From positions 1 to 64,000 of IMG/VR virus record IMGVR_UViG_3300032093_000090: 64,000 nucleotides of DNA; one strand, 5' to 3'. How positions within the stretch are numbered: the stretch's first letter is position 1; each line of letters starts with the position of its first letter. Under the pieces are notes generated by a model that worked only from the letters and a program-made list of their open reading frames with translations, was not told where the DNA came from and searched no databases. The position numbers and the translations under genes are program-made. The stretch comes from a virus. Positions 5,657 to 11,743 of the stretch are shown here, piece by piece.

Positions 5657-6280
5657 ATGCAACACAATCTTTTACAACTTTTTCCAATTCCTTTTTATTC
5701 TTCTAAGGTTAATGTTTCTTCGCTTGATAAGCAAAATATAAAAAAATTAAATTATAAAAGAATTGATAGTAATAATGGGTACATTTCTGTTGATACTAAA
5801 GTTTTAGATAATGATATATTTGAATCATTAAAAAAAGAAATAGAAAATCATGTTGGCATCTATACTAGAAATGTTCTTAATATTGCAAATAACACATCTT
5901 TTTATATAACAAATTCTTGGGTAATGAAACATATTAGAGGTGATTCGGCGCATCGACATCATCATACTAACAGTATTTTTAGTGGAACAGTTTATATTCA
6001 GACTGATAATGATTCTGGCATTTTTTCAGTTTATAAAACATATACAAATGTGATACCAAAAATTATTTCGCCTGAATATAACGAATGGAATATATTTAAC
6101 TGCGAAAGCTCTTCCTTCATTCCACAAAACAATGATATATTTTTATTCCCATCTAATTTAGATCACGAAGTTTCACAATGTAATAGTAGTGATGATAGAT
6201 ATTGTTTGGCGTTCAATGTTTTCTTAAAAGGCACTTTGGGGCAATCTGATAAAAATAAAATAAGTGATTTAGTTATCTAG
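5657..6280 (+). CDS. 2OG-Fe(II) oxygenase (TIGR02466-like)
   Basis: The start is set at the ATG directly after the halogenase stop; an in-frame upstream ATG would lie inside the halogenase gene. The 207-residue product opens with LFPIPFYSS, as this family does (FPTPxxxx). It then has WVMKHIRGDSAHRHHHTNS (H101, H103), SGTVYIQ, and LFPSNLDHEV with H170 and R181. These fit the metal-binding His/His set and the 2-oxoglutarate-binding Arg of the double-stranded beta-helix fold. It likely hydroxylates a peptide or metabolite. Its place as third gene of the halogenase operon suggests a shared pathway. The 3' end overlaps the convergent J-domain gene by 12 bases. Confidence 0.78.
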   Translation: MQHNLLQLFPIPFYSSKVNVSSLDKQNIKKLNYKRIDSNNGYISVDTKVLDNDIFESLKKEIENHVGIYTRNVLNIANNTSFYITNSWVMKHIRGDSAHRHHHTNSIFSGTVYIQTDNDSGIFSVYKTYTNVIPKIISPEYNEWNIFNCESSSFIPQNNDIFLFPSNLDHEVSQCNSSDDRYCLAFNVFLKGTLGQSDKNKISDLVI

Positions 6281-6844
6281 AGGCGGCATTAAACTAGCTA
6301 ATCCATATTCATAGTCTTTAAGAATAGACAATACAACCTCACATACATCTATTTTTCTTTTAAACTCTAAATTTTCTTGTAAACGAGTATCTAATTGTTT
6401 TTCTAAAAATTTTAAAATTAAATTTTCATCATCAGTTTTAATTTTTAATCGATTTATTACTTTATTAATTTTTAATATATGAGTCTCGCAAATAGCAATA
6501 TTTACAGTTAACTCTTCTTTTGTTTTGAATATATCTTCGGTCATTATACCAATTAAATTATCTATTTCAGGATTGCAATTTGGTACAATTCTGAATAACA
6601 GTTGACCAATAATTTCTAAAGATTCATTCCGTATATCTCGAGTTGGATGAGTTTTACCAGTTTTATCATATTCTTTTCTACGAATAGTATCACTTAGTAT
6701 TTCATATGCAAGTTTTATACGTTTAAAAATTTCCTCATCTCCGCCTTTATCTGGATGATGAAGTTGTGCAAGTATCCTATACCTTTGCCGTATTTCTTCG
6801 GTAGTAGCATTTCTTGAAACGTCTAATTCTTCATAGGGGTTCAT
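6269..6844 (-). CDS. J-domain (DnaJ-like) protein
   Basis: This is the only minus-strand protein gene in the window. The 191-residue product starts with a J domain (about 1-63): NPYEELDVSRNAT, then helix II, then the invariant HPD loop (HHPDKGGDE at 29-37), then AYEILSD and RKEYD. The remaining 125 residues are helical and charged with no zinc-finger or substrate-binding DnaJ domains, so it is a J-only co-chaperone with a private C-terminus. It should stimulate host DnaK, perhaps for phage assembly or replication. It converges on and overlaps the oxygenase gene by 12 bases, and its 5' end faces away from the promoter at 6879. Confidence 0.87.
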   Translation of the reverse strand: MNPYEELDVSRNATTEEIRQRYRILAQLHHPDKGGDEEIFKRIKLAYEILSDTIRRKEYDKTGKTHPTRDIRNESLEIIGQLLFRIVPNCNPEIDNLIGIMTEDIFKTKEELTVNIAICETHILKINKVINRLKIKTDDENLILKFLEKQLDTRLQENLEFKRKIDVCEVVLSILKDYEYGLASLMPPLDN

Positions 6845-6878
6845 TTTAGATAAATTTTATTTATTCTACCAAAAGTAA

Positions 6879-6907
6879 TTGACAGATAAGTTGTAATATA
6901 ATATAAT
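6879..6907 (+). promoter_or_regulatory. sigma70-type early promoter
   Basis: TTGACA (6879-6884) and TATAAT (6902-6907) with a 17-bp spacer, just upstream of the 2OG oxygenase at 6929. The intergenic region is shared with the divergent J-domain gene. Confidence 0.87.
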
Positions 6908-6928
6908 AGTATATATTAAAGGAATCTT

Positions 6929-7561
6929 ATGCGTAGTTTTATTTCAAATAATCCAGAAGTAACCAATTGTGTACTTTATCCATATGTATTTTGGGATGGC
7001 TTTTTCACGGATGAAGAACTTGATAAATTAGAAGAATATTTTTCATCAGAAGAAACTGGAAAACTAACCCCCGGAGCAGTTTTTGGTAAAAAGGGAGAAG
7101 ACTCCTTCGATGATCTTAGAAAATCAGATGTTAAATTTGTCCACATAAACGAAACAAATCAATGGCTATTTGAAAAAATAAATACCATTTCGGTACATAT
7201 CAATAATTATTTCTATAATTTTGATTTAACTGGATATTCCCATCTGCAATACACTGAATATAACAAAAAGAATGATCATTACAACTTCCATACAGATATA
7301 ATGTATGGTGAAGATGTCCTTAATAAAGATAAACCATTTATACTACCAAGAAAATTAAGTTTTACATTGGTGTTGTCTGATACAAACGCGTTTAAAGGGG
7401 GTGACCTTGAATTTGATACAGGTGGCCCATATATTGCGGCAGAACAAAAACGAGGCAGAATTATAGCATTCCCGTCATTTGTAAAACACAGAGTAACACC
7501 CATTAAAAAAGGTATTCGCAAATCTGTAGTATGGTGGGTACTAGGCCCCAAATTTAAGTAA
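6929..7561 (+). CDS. 2OG-Fe(II) oxygenase, prolyl-hydroxylase-like (PKHD type)
   Basis: The 210-residue product has the full catalytic set of the prolyl-4-hydroxylase superfamily: FHTD with H121 and D123, FVKH with H187, and R197 in KGIRKSVVWW for 2-oxoglutarate. GGDLEFD sits between them as usual. Such phage enzymes resemble PiuC-type hydroxylases; the substrate is unknown and could be a host or virion protein. An AAAGGA ribosome site precedes the ATG. The gene is first behind its own sigma70 promoter. Confidence 0.85.
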   Translation: MRSFISNNPEVTNCVLYPYVFWDGFFTDEELDKLEEYFSSEETGKLTPGAVFGKKGEDSFDDLRKSDVKFVHINETNQWLFEKINTISVHINNYFYNFDLTGYSHLQYTEYNKKNDHYNFHTDIMYGEDVLNKDKPFILPRKLSFTLVLSDTNAFKGGDLEFDTGGPYIAAEQKRGRIIAFPSFVKHRVTPIKKGIRKSVVWWVLGPKFK

Positions 7562-7600
7562 AAATATTTTTATACATAAGAAAAATTTTGATAGTTTAGG

Positions 7601-7608
7601 TATAAATA
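7601..7608 (+). promoter_or_regulatory. T4-type late promoter box
   Basis: TATAAATA, the exact T4 gp55-type late consensus, about 35 bases before the ATG of the GNAT-like gene. A late box in an otherwise early-type region would allow expression in both phases. Confidence 0.65.
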
Positions 7609-7643
7609 ATAACATAAAGCCTACTGTCAATTTGTACCTAATC

Positions 7644-8075
7644 ATGATATACAAACCATCTAATTTGTCTGATCCAATATTAAACTTAATTAAGGACGAC
7701 CCCGTTCGCCCTGAAATTCCTGTAGACTTTAGAATCAGCGAAAATAGAGAAGTTTTAATTTTAATGAAAGATGAAAAGCCGCAAGCAGTAGTTTGTGTTG
7801 CTTACATGGATGACATTCCAACATCTTGTTCTGAATTATTTAGAACTTCTGCATCCCCATCTACTGTTATATTCTACACCATTTGGAGTTATACTCCAGG
7901 TGCTGGACGTGAACTTATATTTAAAGCAAGAAACGATATTGTTTTAAACAAACCCCATATAAAGCGTTTTGTTACTTTAAGTCCACCAACCGAAATGGCA
8001 AGACGTTTTCATATTAAAAACGGTGCAACCGAATTTAGAAAGAATTTGGATACCGTAAATTACGAATATGCTTGA
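7644..8075 (+). CDS. GNAT-like acyltransferase-fold protein
   Basis: The start is placed at the ATG giving MIYKPSNL; an in-frame TTG 12 bases upstream is less likely. The 143-residue product has alternating strands and helices: REVLILM, PQAVVCVAYMDDIP, VIFYTIWSYTPGAG, ELIFKARNDI, KRFVTLSPP, then ARRFHIKNGATEF. The last segment resembles the C-terminal 'A..FY.k.GF' element of GNAT acetyltransferases. A clear acetyl-CoA P-loop is not obvious. Similar proteins occur in T4-like marine phages as hypotheticals. Function is not known; fold assignment is moderate. Confidence 0.55.
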   Translation: MIYKPSNLSDPILNLIKDDPVRPEIPVDFRISENREVLILMKDEKPQAVVCVAYMDDIPTSCSELFRTSASPSTVIFYTIWSYTPGAGRELIFKARNDIVLNKPHIKRFVTLSPPTEMARRFHIKNGATEFRKNLDTVNYEYA

Positions 8076-8100
8076 CTTCTGATCAATAGTATGTTATAAT
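8072..8100 (+). promoter_or_regulatory. sigma70-type early promoter
   Basis: TTGACT (8072-8077) and TATAAT (8095-8100), 17-bp spacer, overlapping the 3' end of the GNAT-like gene. It should drive the MazG-like gene, tRNA-Leu, rubrerythrin, rubredoxin, tRNA-Met and the omega-subunit gene. Confidence 0.83.
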
Positions 8101-8119
8101 ATATTTTTAAGGTGACAAT

Positions 8120-8416
8120 ATGAACGAACTTAACAAAGATCAAGCGGCAATTCTTCAAATTTTGCAAGAAGAATGCGCAGAAGTAATTCAAGCAACATCG
8201 AAAGTATTTCGATTCGGATTGTTTGATACACATCCAGATACCCCAAGTAAAACAAATACACTCCATCTTGAAGAAGAATTGGGTGATGTACTAGCAATGA
8301 TTGACTTACTGGCCACACATAAAGTTATTTCTTATAGTAATGTGGTTCAGTTTAAACAAAGAAAATTCAATAAGTTACGTACTTGGTCAGAGATCGATGT
8401 GGATTACATAGGATAA
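8120..8416 (+). CDS. MazG-like nucleotide pyrophosphohydrolase
   Basis: The 98-residue product carries the MazG-type metal-binding pattern: EECAEVIQATSK (ExxE within helix one) and HLEEELGDVLAMIDLL (ExxxD within helix two). This is the all-alpha NTP pyrophosphatase fold that hydrolyses NTPs or dNTPs to NMP and pyrophosphate. Phage MazG proteins have been proposed to affect host nucleotide or alarmone pools, but that is unsettled. AAGGTG precedes the ATG. It is the first gene behind the promoter at 8072. A second MazG-like gene, not closely similar, lies at 63615. Confidence 0.8.
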   Translation: MNELNKDQAAILQILQEECAEVIQATSKVFRFGLFDTHPDTPSKTNTLHLEEELGDVLAMIDLLATHKVISYSNVVQFKQRKFNKLRTWSEIDVDYIG

Positions 8417-8423
8417 AACAAAC

Positions 8424-8508
8424 GCCTGAGTGGTGAAATAGGTAGACACAAGAGACTTAAAATCTCTCGCCGCAAGGTGTACCGGTTCGATTCCGGTCTC
8501 AGGTACCA
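8424..8508 (+). tRNA. tRNA-Leu (TAA)
   Basis: Acceptor GCCTGAG/CTCAGGT, anticodon stem AGAGA/TCTCT with loop CTTAAAA (anticodon TAA), a full class II variable arm and encoded CCA. It differs from the Leu (TAG) gene at 363, which lacks the long arm. Confidence 0.95.
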
Positions 8509-8527
8509 TTTTTATATTAGGAAAATT

Positions 8528-8977
8528 ATGTCTATTACATTAAAAAATCTTGAGAGCGCATTGGCTGGCGAATCCATGGCTCATATCAAGTATCGATATT
8601 TCGCTAAGATTGCTCGTGAAGAAGGGTTTGAAGATGTTGCCAAACACTTTGAACATACTGCAGATCAAGAAATTAAACACGCATGGGGTCATTTAGAATT
8701 GCTAATCGGTAAACCATCTACCAAAGAATGTTTACAGAAAGCAATTGACGGTGAAACTTATGAGTATACTGAAATGTATCCTGAATTCAAACGAGCTGCT
8801 GAGCATGAGGGCAATACAAAAGCAATGCTTGAGGCCAGCAATCAAATTCAAGAATCAAAAGAACACGCAGAACAATTTTTAGAAGTTCTTAAGAAAGCAG
8901 AAAAGCGTTTTGCTGCTCTTAAGAAAGTTGAAGAGCGTCATGCTAATGCGTATAAACAAGTATTGGAGAACCTATAA
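8528..8977 (+). CDS. rubrerythrin lacking its rubredoxin domain
   Basis: The start is the ATG after TTAGGAAAA; the upstream in-frame extension runs through tRNA-Leu and is rejected. The 149-residue product is a ferritin-like diiron four-helix bundle: AGES (E15), TADQEIKH (E48, H51), GETYEYTEMYPEF (E76, E79) and KVEERHANAY (E135, H138). The ligand set looks complete. Classical rubrerythrin has a C-terminal rubredoxin domain, and here the protein stops where that would begin. The enzyme reduces H2O2 with electrons from rubredoxin. The next gene, overlapping by one base (TAATG), encodes a free rubredoxin, so the pair likely works in trans. Confidence 0.9.
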   Translation: MSITLKNLESALAGESMAHIKYRYFAKIAREEGFEDVAKHFEHTADQEIKHAWGHLELLIGKPSTKECLQKAIDGETYEYTEMYPEFKRAAEHEGNTKAMLEASNQIQESKEHAEQFLEVLKKAEKRFAALKKVEERHANAYKQVLENL

Positions 8978-9105
8978 TGGAACACGTATGCGTAGTTTGT
9001 GGTCATATCCACGATGATCAAACAGAAGGTAAATGGGAAGAACTTCCTGCAGATTTTTTATGCCCAGAATGCGGTGTGGGCAAAGACGAATACGAAGTAA
9101 TTTAA
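8977..9105 (+). CDS. rubredoxin (42 aa)
   Basis: The 42-residue product has both iron-binding knuckles: CVVCG (C5, C8) and CPECGVGK (C29, C32), with the conserved W20, LP and F27 between them. This is the Fe(SCys)4 electron carrier, a little shorter than the usual 52-54 residues, with a short first loop. Its ATG shares a base with the rubrerythrin stop, so the two are translationally coupled. It is probably the electron donor to the phage rubrerythrin. The reductase that loads it must come from the host. tRNA-Met follows immediately. Confidence 0.9.
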   Translation: MEHVCVVCGHIHDDQTEGKWEELPADFLCPECGVGKDEYEVI

Positions 9106-9111
9106 AAAGTT

Positions 9112-9188
<77 letters not shown>

Positions 9189-9203
9189 TTAATAAAGGTT
9201 AAT

Positions 9204-9416
9204 ATGACATCTAGATACACATCTCAAGCAGCAGTCGAAATGATTGGCAATCGTTATGATTTGGTTCTCATTGCATCTATACGAGCAAGGGAATTGAAAC
9301 GTGGATACAAGCCATTGATTGAAACAAATAATAAACCAATTGTTACCGCTTTGAATGAAATTGAACAGGGCAAAATTGGTATTGAATACCTTAAAAAGGT
9401 CAAAAAACCTCGTTAA
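9204..9416 (+). CDS. rpoZ: RNA polymerase omega subunit homologue
   Basis: The 70-residue product matches bacterial omega almost from end to end: AAVEMIGNRYDLVLIAS (9-25), RARELKRG (27-34), then KPIVTALNEIEQGKI (44-58). This mirrors the E. coli pattern AVEKIGNRFDLVLVA...RAR...TVIALREIEEGLI. The acidic C-terminal tail of host omega is missing. Omega wraps the C-terminus of beta-prime, aids polymerase assembly and takes part in ppGpp binding. A phage copy could replace host omega to favour phage transcription or blunt the stringent response; that is inference. An AAAGGT ribosome site precedes the ATG. Confidence 0.88.
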   Translation: MTSRYTSQAAVEMIGNRYDLVLIASIRARELKRGYKPLIETNNKPIVTALNEIEQGKIGIEYLKKVKKPR

Positions 9417-9421
9417 TAAGG

Positions 9422-9450
9422 TTGACAGATTGTAATAAATCTGTTATAAT
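9422..9450 (+). promoter_or_regulatory. sigma70-type promoter with operator-like dyad
   Basis: TTGACA (9422-9427) and TATAAT (9445-9450), 17-bp spacer. A perfect 7-bp inverted repeat, ACAGATT (9425-9431) / AATCTGT (9438-9444), fills the spacer, so a dimeric repressor could block it. The first gene downstream encodes a winged-helix protein, an obvious candidate. Confidence 0.85.
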
Positions 9451-9456
9451 AATGTA

Positions 9457-9527
9457 TATTCGGTAATGAATCAACCGCCATTATCGAGTATTTTCTAAAG
9501 CGGTTATTTTGTATAATGGAGATTAAT
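9457..9527 (+). promoter_or_regulatory. attenuator-like leader of the winged-helix gene
   Basis: AACCGC (9473-9478) pairs with GCGGTT (9500-9505), followed by ATTTT, like a weak intrinsic terminator. CGGT (9461-9464) can instead pair with ACCG (9474-9477), which excludes it. A 10-codon frame (9466-9498, peptide MNQPPLSSIF) stops just before the 3' arm. The geometry fits attenuation by a leader peptide, but the frame lacks a clear ribosome site. Confidence 0.4.
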
Positions 9528-9770
9528 ATGCTTAAAGAGCGTGTTTTGAATATTCTTAAATCTGGTCGTCAATTCACACCTGCACAAATCGCAGGCTTGA
9601 CCAACAGCAAAGAGGACAGCATCCGTCCTCGTATCAGCGAACTCCGTGCAGACGGTTACGCTGTTTACACTAACAGCACAAAGAATGGTAAAATTGCTTA
9701 CCGTCTTGGCACTCCTTCACGCGCAATGGTAGCTTCTGCTTATGCATTGCACGGTAGCGACGCATTCTAA
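9528..9770 (+). CDS. winged helix-turn-helix protein
   Basis: The start is the ATG seven bases after GGAG; an ATG 12 bases upstream overlaps that ribosome site. The 80-residue product reads as a compact winged helix: helix one ERVLNILKSG, helix two TPAQIAGLTN, recognition helix EDSIRPRISELRADG, then a beta-wing YAVYTNSTKNGKIAYRLG. The fold is typical of small DNA-binding regulators. With the dyad in its own promoter, it may be autoregulated. A terminator-like hairpin follows the gene. Confidence 0.72.
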   Translation: MLKERVLNILKSGRQFTPAQIAGLTNSKEDSIRPRISELRADGYAVYTNSTKNGKIAYRLGTPSRAMVASAYALHGSDAF

Positions 9771-9817
9771 TTTAAATTAGAACGAGCACTCCGACCAGTC
9801 TATTTTAGATAAAGTGT

Positions 9818-9842
9818 TTCCGCAAGGCGTACGCGGAATTTT
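9818..9842 (+). terminator. intrinsic terminator-like hairpin
   Basis: TTCCGC (9818-9823) / GCGGAA (9833-9838), nine-base loop, followed by TTTT. It lies between the winged-helix gene and the next gene and ends about 15 bases before that gene's ATG. Confidence 0.5.
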
Positions 9843-9856
9843 ATTAGGTTTATATT

Positions 9857-10105
9857 ATGGCATTATATCTTGTTGAAACTATCACTACATTCAGACACTA
9901 CTATACCATTGAATGCGAATCAGCAGAACACGCTGAGGACACAGTTGTAATGGAAGAAGCTGCTGAATTAGATCAAAAATGTCTAGGAGAAACTATTGTA
10001 TCTACTAGACAAATTACTCAAGCTGATTATAACGGTCTCTTAAAAGAAAGCGTTAATAGTCACATGGGCGATAAAATGATCCATAAGGTTAATTATGACG
10101 TATAA
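9857..10105 (+). CDS. conserved phage hypothetical protein
   Basis: I do not recognise a named family. The 82-residue acidic product starts with a strand-like segment [21 protein letters not shown], followed by [16 protein letters not shown] and a second helix. The alternation suggests a small alpha/beta protein. Its 3' end overlaps the start of the HNH-like gene by 11 bases in another frame, so the two are translationally linked. The nearest promoter is the one at 9422, with a possible terminator between. Confidence 0.6.
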   Translation: MALYLVETITTFRHYYTIECESAEHAEDTVVMEEAAELDQKCLGETIVSTRQITQADYNGLLKESVNSHMGDKMIHKVNYDV

Positions 10106-10658
10106 TTTTGAAGATCCGAAAGTTCGTAAAGAAGCTAAACGCCTGCATCAGATTAGGCGACTAGATGCAAGACCGTTGACACCCGAAGAGGATGCCATGG
10201 CAACGGCTTTTGGTAAATGGGATTACCAAAAGAAAAAGAAAGATCTTACACCTGAGCAAAAAGAAGCGATTCGCGTGAAAACTCGCGCGGCGAATAGAGC
10301 TAAAAAGGCTGCCCCTGACAAATTTGGTATTACTGAATTTGTTGCTCTAAAGAATCGTGTTGCTGCTCATGAAAAGAAAGGTCGTAAGATGGCGTTTAAT
10401 CTTACTCCGCAATATATTCAGAGTAAGTTCAATGCCTGTGAAGGTAAATGTGCTATTACGAAAATTCCATTCCAGATGGAATTGGGGACTAAGGGAAATC
10501 GCAATCCTTTTCGTCCCAGTGTGGATCGTATTAACTCTAAAAAGGGTTATGTTAAAGGCAATATCCAGATCATCCTGGCAATTGTTAACACCATGAAAAT
10601 GGACTACACCGATGAAATACTACATCCGGTAATTAAAGCATGGTATAGTAATATCTAA
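10095..10658 (+). CDS. HNH-like endonuclease-type protein
   Basis: The 187-residue product has a basic N-terminal half (many Lys/Arg, helical, about 1-105) and a C-terminal half that fits the HNH/His-Me layout of phage proteins. [13 protein letters not shown] gives a CxxxC-type knuckle. [22 protein letters not shown] matches the 'PSIDRID..kGYv.gNvq' pattern around the active site. The last segment, VNTMKMD, is typical of that group. The second zinc knuckle is not obvious. It could be a homing-type or packaging-linked nuclease, but no intron or intein is seen nearby. Confidence 0.65.
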   Translation: MTYNFEDPKVRKEAKRLHQIRRLDARPLTPEEDAMATAFGKWDYQKKKKDLTPEQKEAIRVKTRAANRAKKAAPDKFGITEFVALKNRVAAHEKKGRKMAFNLTPQYIQSKFNACEGKCAITKIPFQMELGTKGNRNPFRPSVDRINSKKGYVKGNIQIILAIVNTMKMDYTDEILHPVIKAWYSNI

Positions 10659-10669
10659 ATTTAGTTTAT

Positions 10670-10677
10670 TATAAATA
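10670..10677 (+). promoter_or_regulatory. T4-type late promoter box
   Basis: TATAAATA, followed by AATTAAT, about 28 bases before the start at 10705. It marks the switch from early-type to virion-type genes. Confidence 0.78.
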
Positions 10678-10704
10678 ATTAATCAAATATAGTTGGAGTA
10701 ATAA

Positions 10705-11136
10705 ATGAGAACTTTGCACGAGTCAATCGCAGGTATGTTGTTAAATAAAATTATTAATGAGAATCATAATGAAGTTATTAAGCATTTAAATTCTGCGGCA
10801 GGTCCAGATATTGGCGGTGAAACTCCTGCATTTACACATGGATCTGGGGAAAATAAAGAATCGCCTAGCGGTTCTCCTGCTCATTCATCTCCAGTAAAAG
10901 ATCATTATTATCACCAAGGTCAATTTGCCTCAGGTGGCGCAGAAGATCAACATGAACATCATATTACAGTAAGTCACCATGCTGATAATACAGCAACTGT
11001 TCAACATTCTTCATATCGTCAAAAATGGTCTGATAGACAACAAGACTATAATGTTTCCGATAAACACCGGGAAAAGCATTTTAAAGATTTACCGTCTGCA
11101 ATAGCGCACGTTAAAACTCTAAAAACGCCAGAATAA
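10705..11136 (+). CDS. His-rich virion-type protein, cassette copy 1
   Basis: The 143-residue product begins RTLHESIAGMLLNKI, the short hydrophobic 'M..L/F..ESI' start shared by many late proteins in this region. It continues with a polar segment rich in His, Ser and Gly and ends KHFKDLPSAIAHVKTL. It is a paralogue of the next gene, with shared LHESIA.MLL, SPVKDHY, TVSHH.DNTATV and KDLPSAI.HVK blocks. It has its own late box and a terminator. I know of no function; a minor head or internal protein is a guess. Confidence 0.7.
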   Translation: MRTLHESIAGMLLNKIINENHNEVIKHLNSAAGPDIGGETPAFTHGSGENKESPSGSPAHSSPVKDHYYHQGQFASGGAEDQHEHHITVSHHADNTATVQHSSYRQKWSDRQQDYNVSDKHREKHFKDLPSAIAHVKTLKTPE

Positions 11137-11152
11137 CATCTAATAAAACAAC

Positions 11153-11179
11153 AAACCGGCGGAGCAATTCGCCGGTTTT
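11153..11179 (+). terminator. intrinsic terminator
   Basis: AAACCGGCG (11153-11161) / CGCCGGTTT (11170-11178), 9 bp, eight-base loop, then T-rich. It lies between the two paralogous genes. Confidence 0.82.
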
Positions 11180-11224
11180 CCACGTGTTTCGTAAATTCTG
11201 TTATTATAAATAATATTAGTATAA
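11169..11224 (+). repeat. 56-bp direct repeat, copy 1 (terminator arm plus late promoter)
   Basis: Identical to 11668-11723. It contains the 3' arm of the terminator, a CACGTG palindrome and the late box TATAAATA, and shows duplication of the whole gene-terminator-promoter cassette. Confidence 0.9.
11205..11212 (+). promoter_or_regulatory. T4-type late promoter box
   Basis: TATAAATA inside the 56-bp repeat, 33 bases before the start at 11245. Confidence 0.8.
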
Positions 11225-11244
11225 CTATATTCTAGGAAATAAAA

Positions 11245-11643
11245 ATGCAAAAATTACACGAATCAATTGCAAGTATGTTGTTAGGAAAAAATCTTAACGA
11301 AAATCATGATGAAATTGTTAAAAAATTAAATACTGTTAGCGGAAAGAACCTACACGGAGAACAACCCCATTTTTTCCATGCCGTGGGCAACGATAAAGAA
11401 CAACTGGATGCCCAAAAGTTAAAACATAAGTCTCCAGTAAAAGATCACTACTCCCATGAACACGAAAATATGAATTATTCGGCGACTGTTAGTCATCATA
11501 AAGATAATACAGCGACTGTTAGGACTGTTCATTATAAAAATGCCACCCTCGATGATGAGGGCGATGAGCATGTTCACGAAAAACACCTTAAAGATTTACC
11601 TTCCGCAATAGAGCACGTTAAAAAACTACATACTTCTAAGTAA
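11245..11643 (+). CDS. His-rich virion-type protein, cassette copy 2
   Basis: The 132-residue paralogue of the upstream gene starts QKLHESIASMLLGK, keeps SPVKDHYSHE, SATVSHHKDNTATVR and KDLPSAIEHVKKL, and is likewise rich in His. The middle has diverged while both ends are conserved, so this is an older duplication than the identical flanking DNA suggests. The flanks may have been homogenised or selected. It has its own late box and terminator. Confidence 0.7.
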   Translation: MQKLHESIASMLLGKNLNENHDEIVKKLNTVSGKNLHGEQPHFFHAVGNDKEQLDAQKLKHKSPVKDHYSHEHENMNYSATVSHHKDNTATVRTVHYKNATLDDEGDEHVHEKHLKDLPSAIEHVKKLHTSK

Positions 11644-11654
11644 TATAATAAGAT

Positions 11655-11678
11655 AAACCGGCGAATATCGCCGGTTTT
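11655..11678 (+). terminator. intrinsic terminator
   Basis: AAACCGGCG (11655-11663) / CGCCGGTTT (11669-11677), five-base loop, then T. The stem is identical to that of the terminator at 11153, with a different loop. Confidence 0.82.
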
Positions 11679-11723
11679 CCACGTGTTTCGTAAATTCTGT
11701 TATTATAAATAATATTAGTATAA
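11668..11723 (+). repeat. 56-bp direct repeat, copy 2 (terminator arm plus late promoter)
   Basis: Identical to 11169-11224. It provides the late box for the operon starting at 11744. Confidence 0.9.
11704..11711 (+). promoter_or_regulatory. T4-type late promoter box
   Basis: TATAAATA within the second 56-bp repeat, 33 bases before the start at 11744. It heads the four-gene run 11744-14840. Confidence 0.8.
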
Positions 11724-11743
11724 TTCATTTAAATGGACGAAAA

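Noticed and set aside
7632-7643. TTG start for the GNAT-like gene
   Set aside because: No better ribosome site than the ATG at 7644, which gives a normal N-terminus.
8477-8527. Upstream extension of the rubrerythrin frame
   Set aside because: It would read through the 3' half of tRNA-Leu; the ATG at 8528 has its own ribosome site and matches the family start.
10095-10658. HNH-like gene as evidence for a mobile intron or intein
   Set aside because: Neighbouring genes are intact and show no intron or intein junction.
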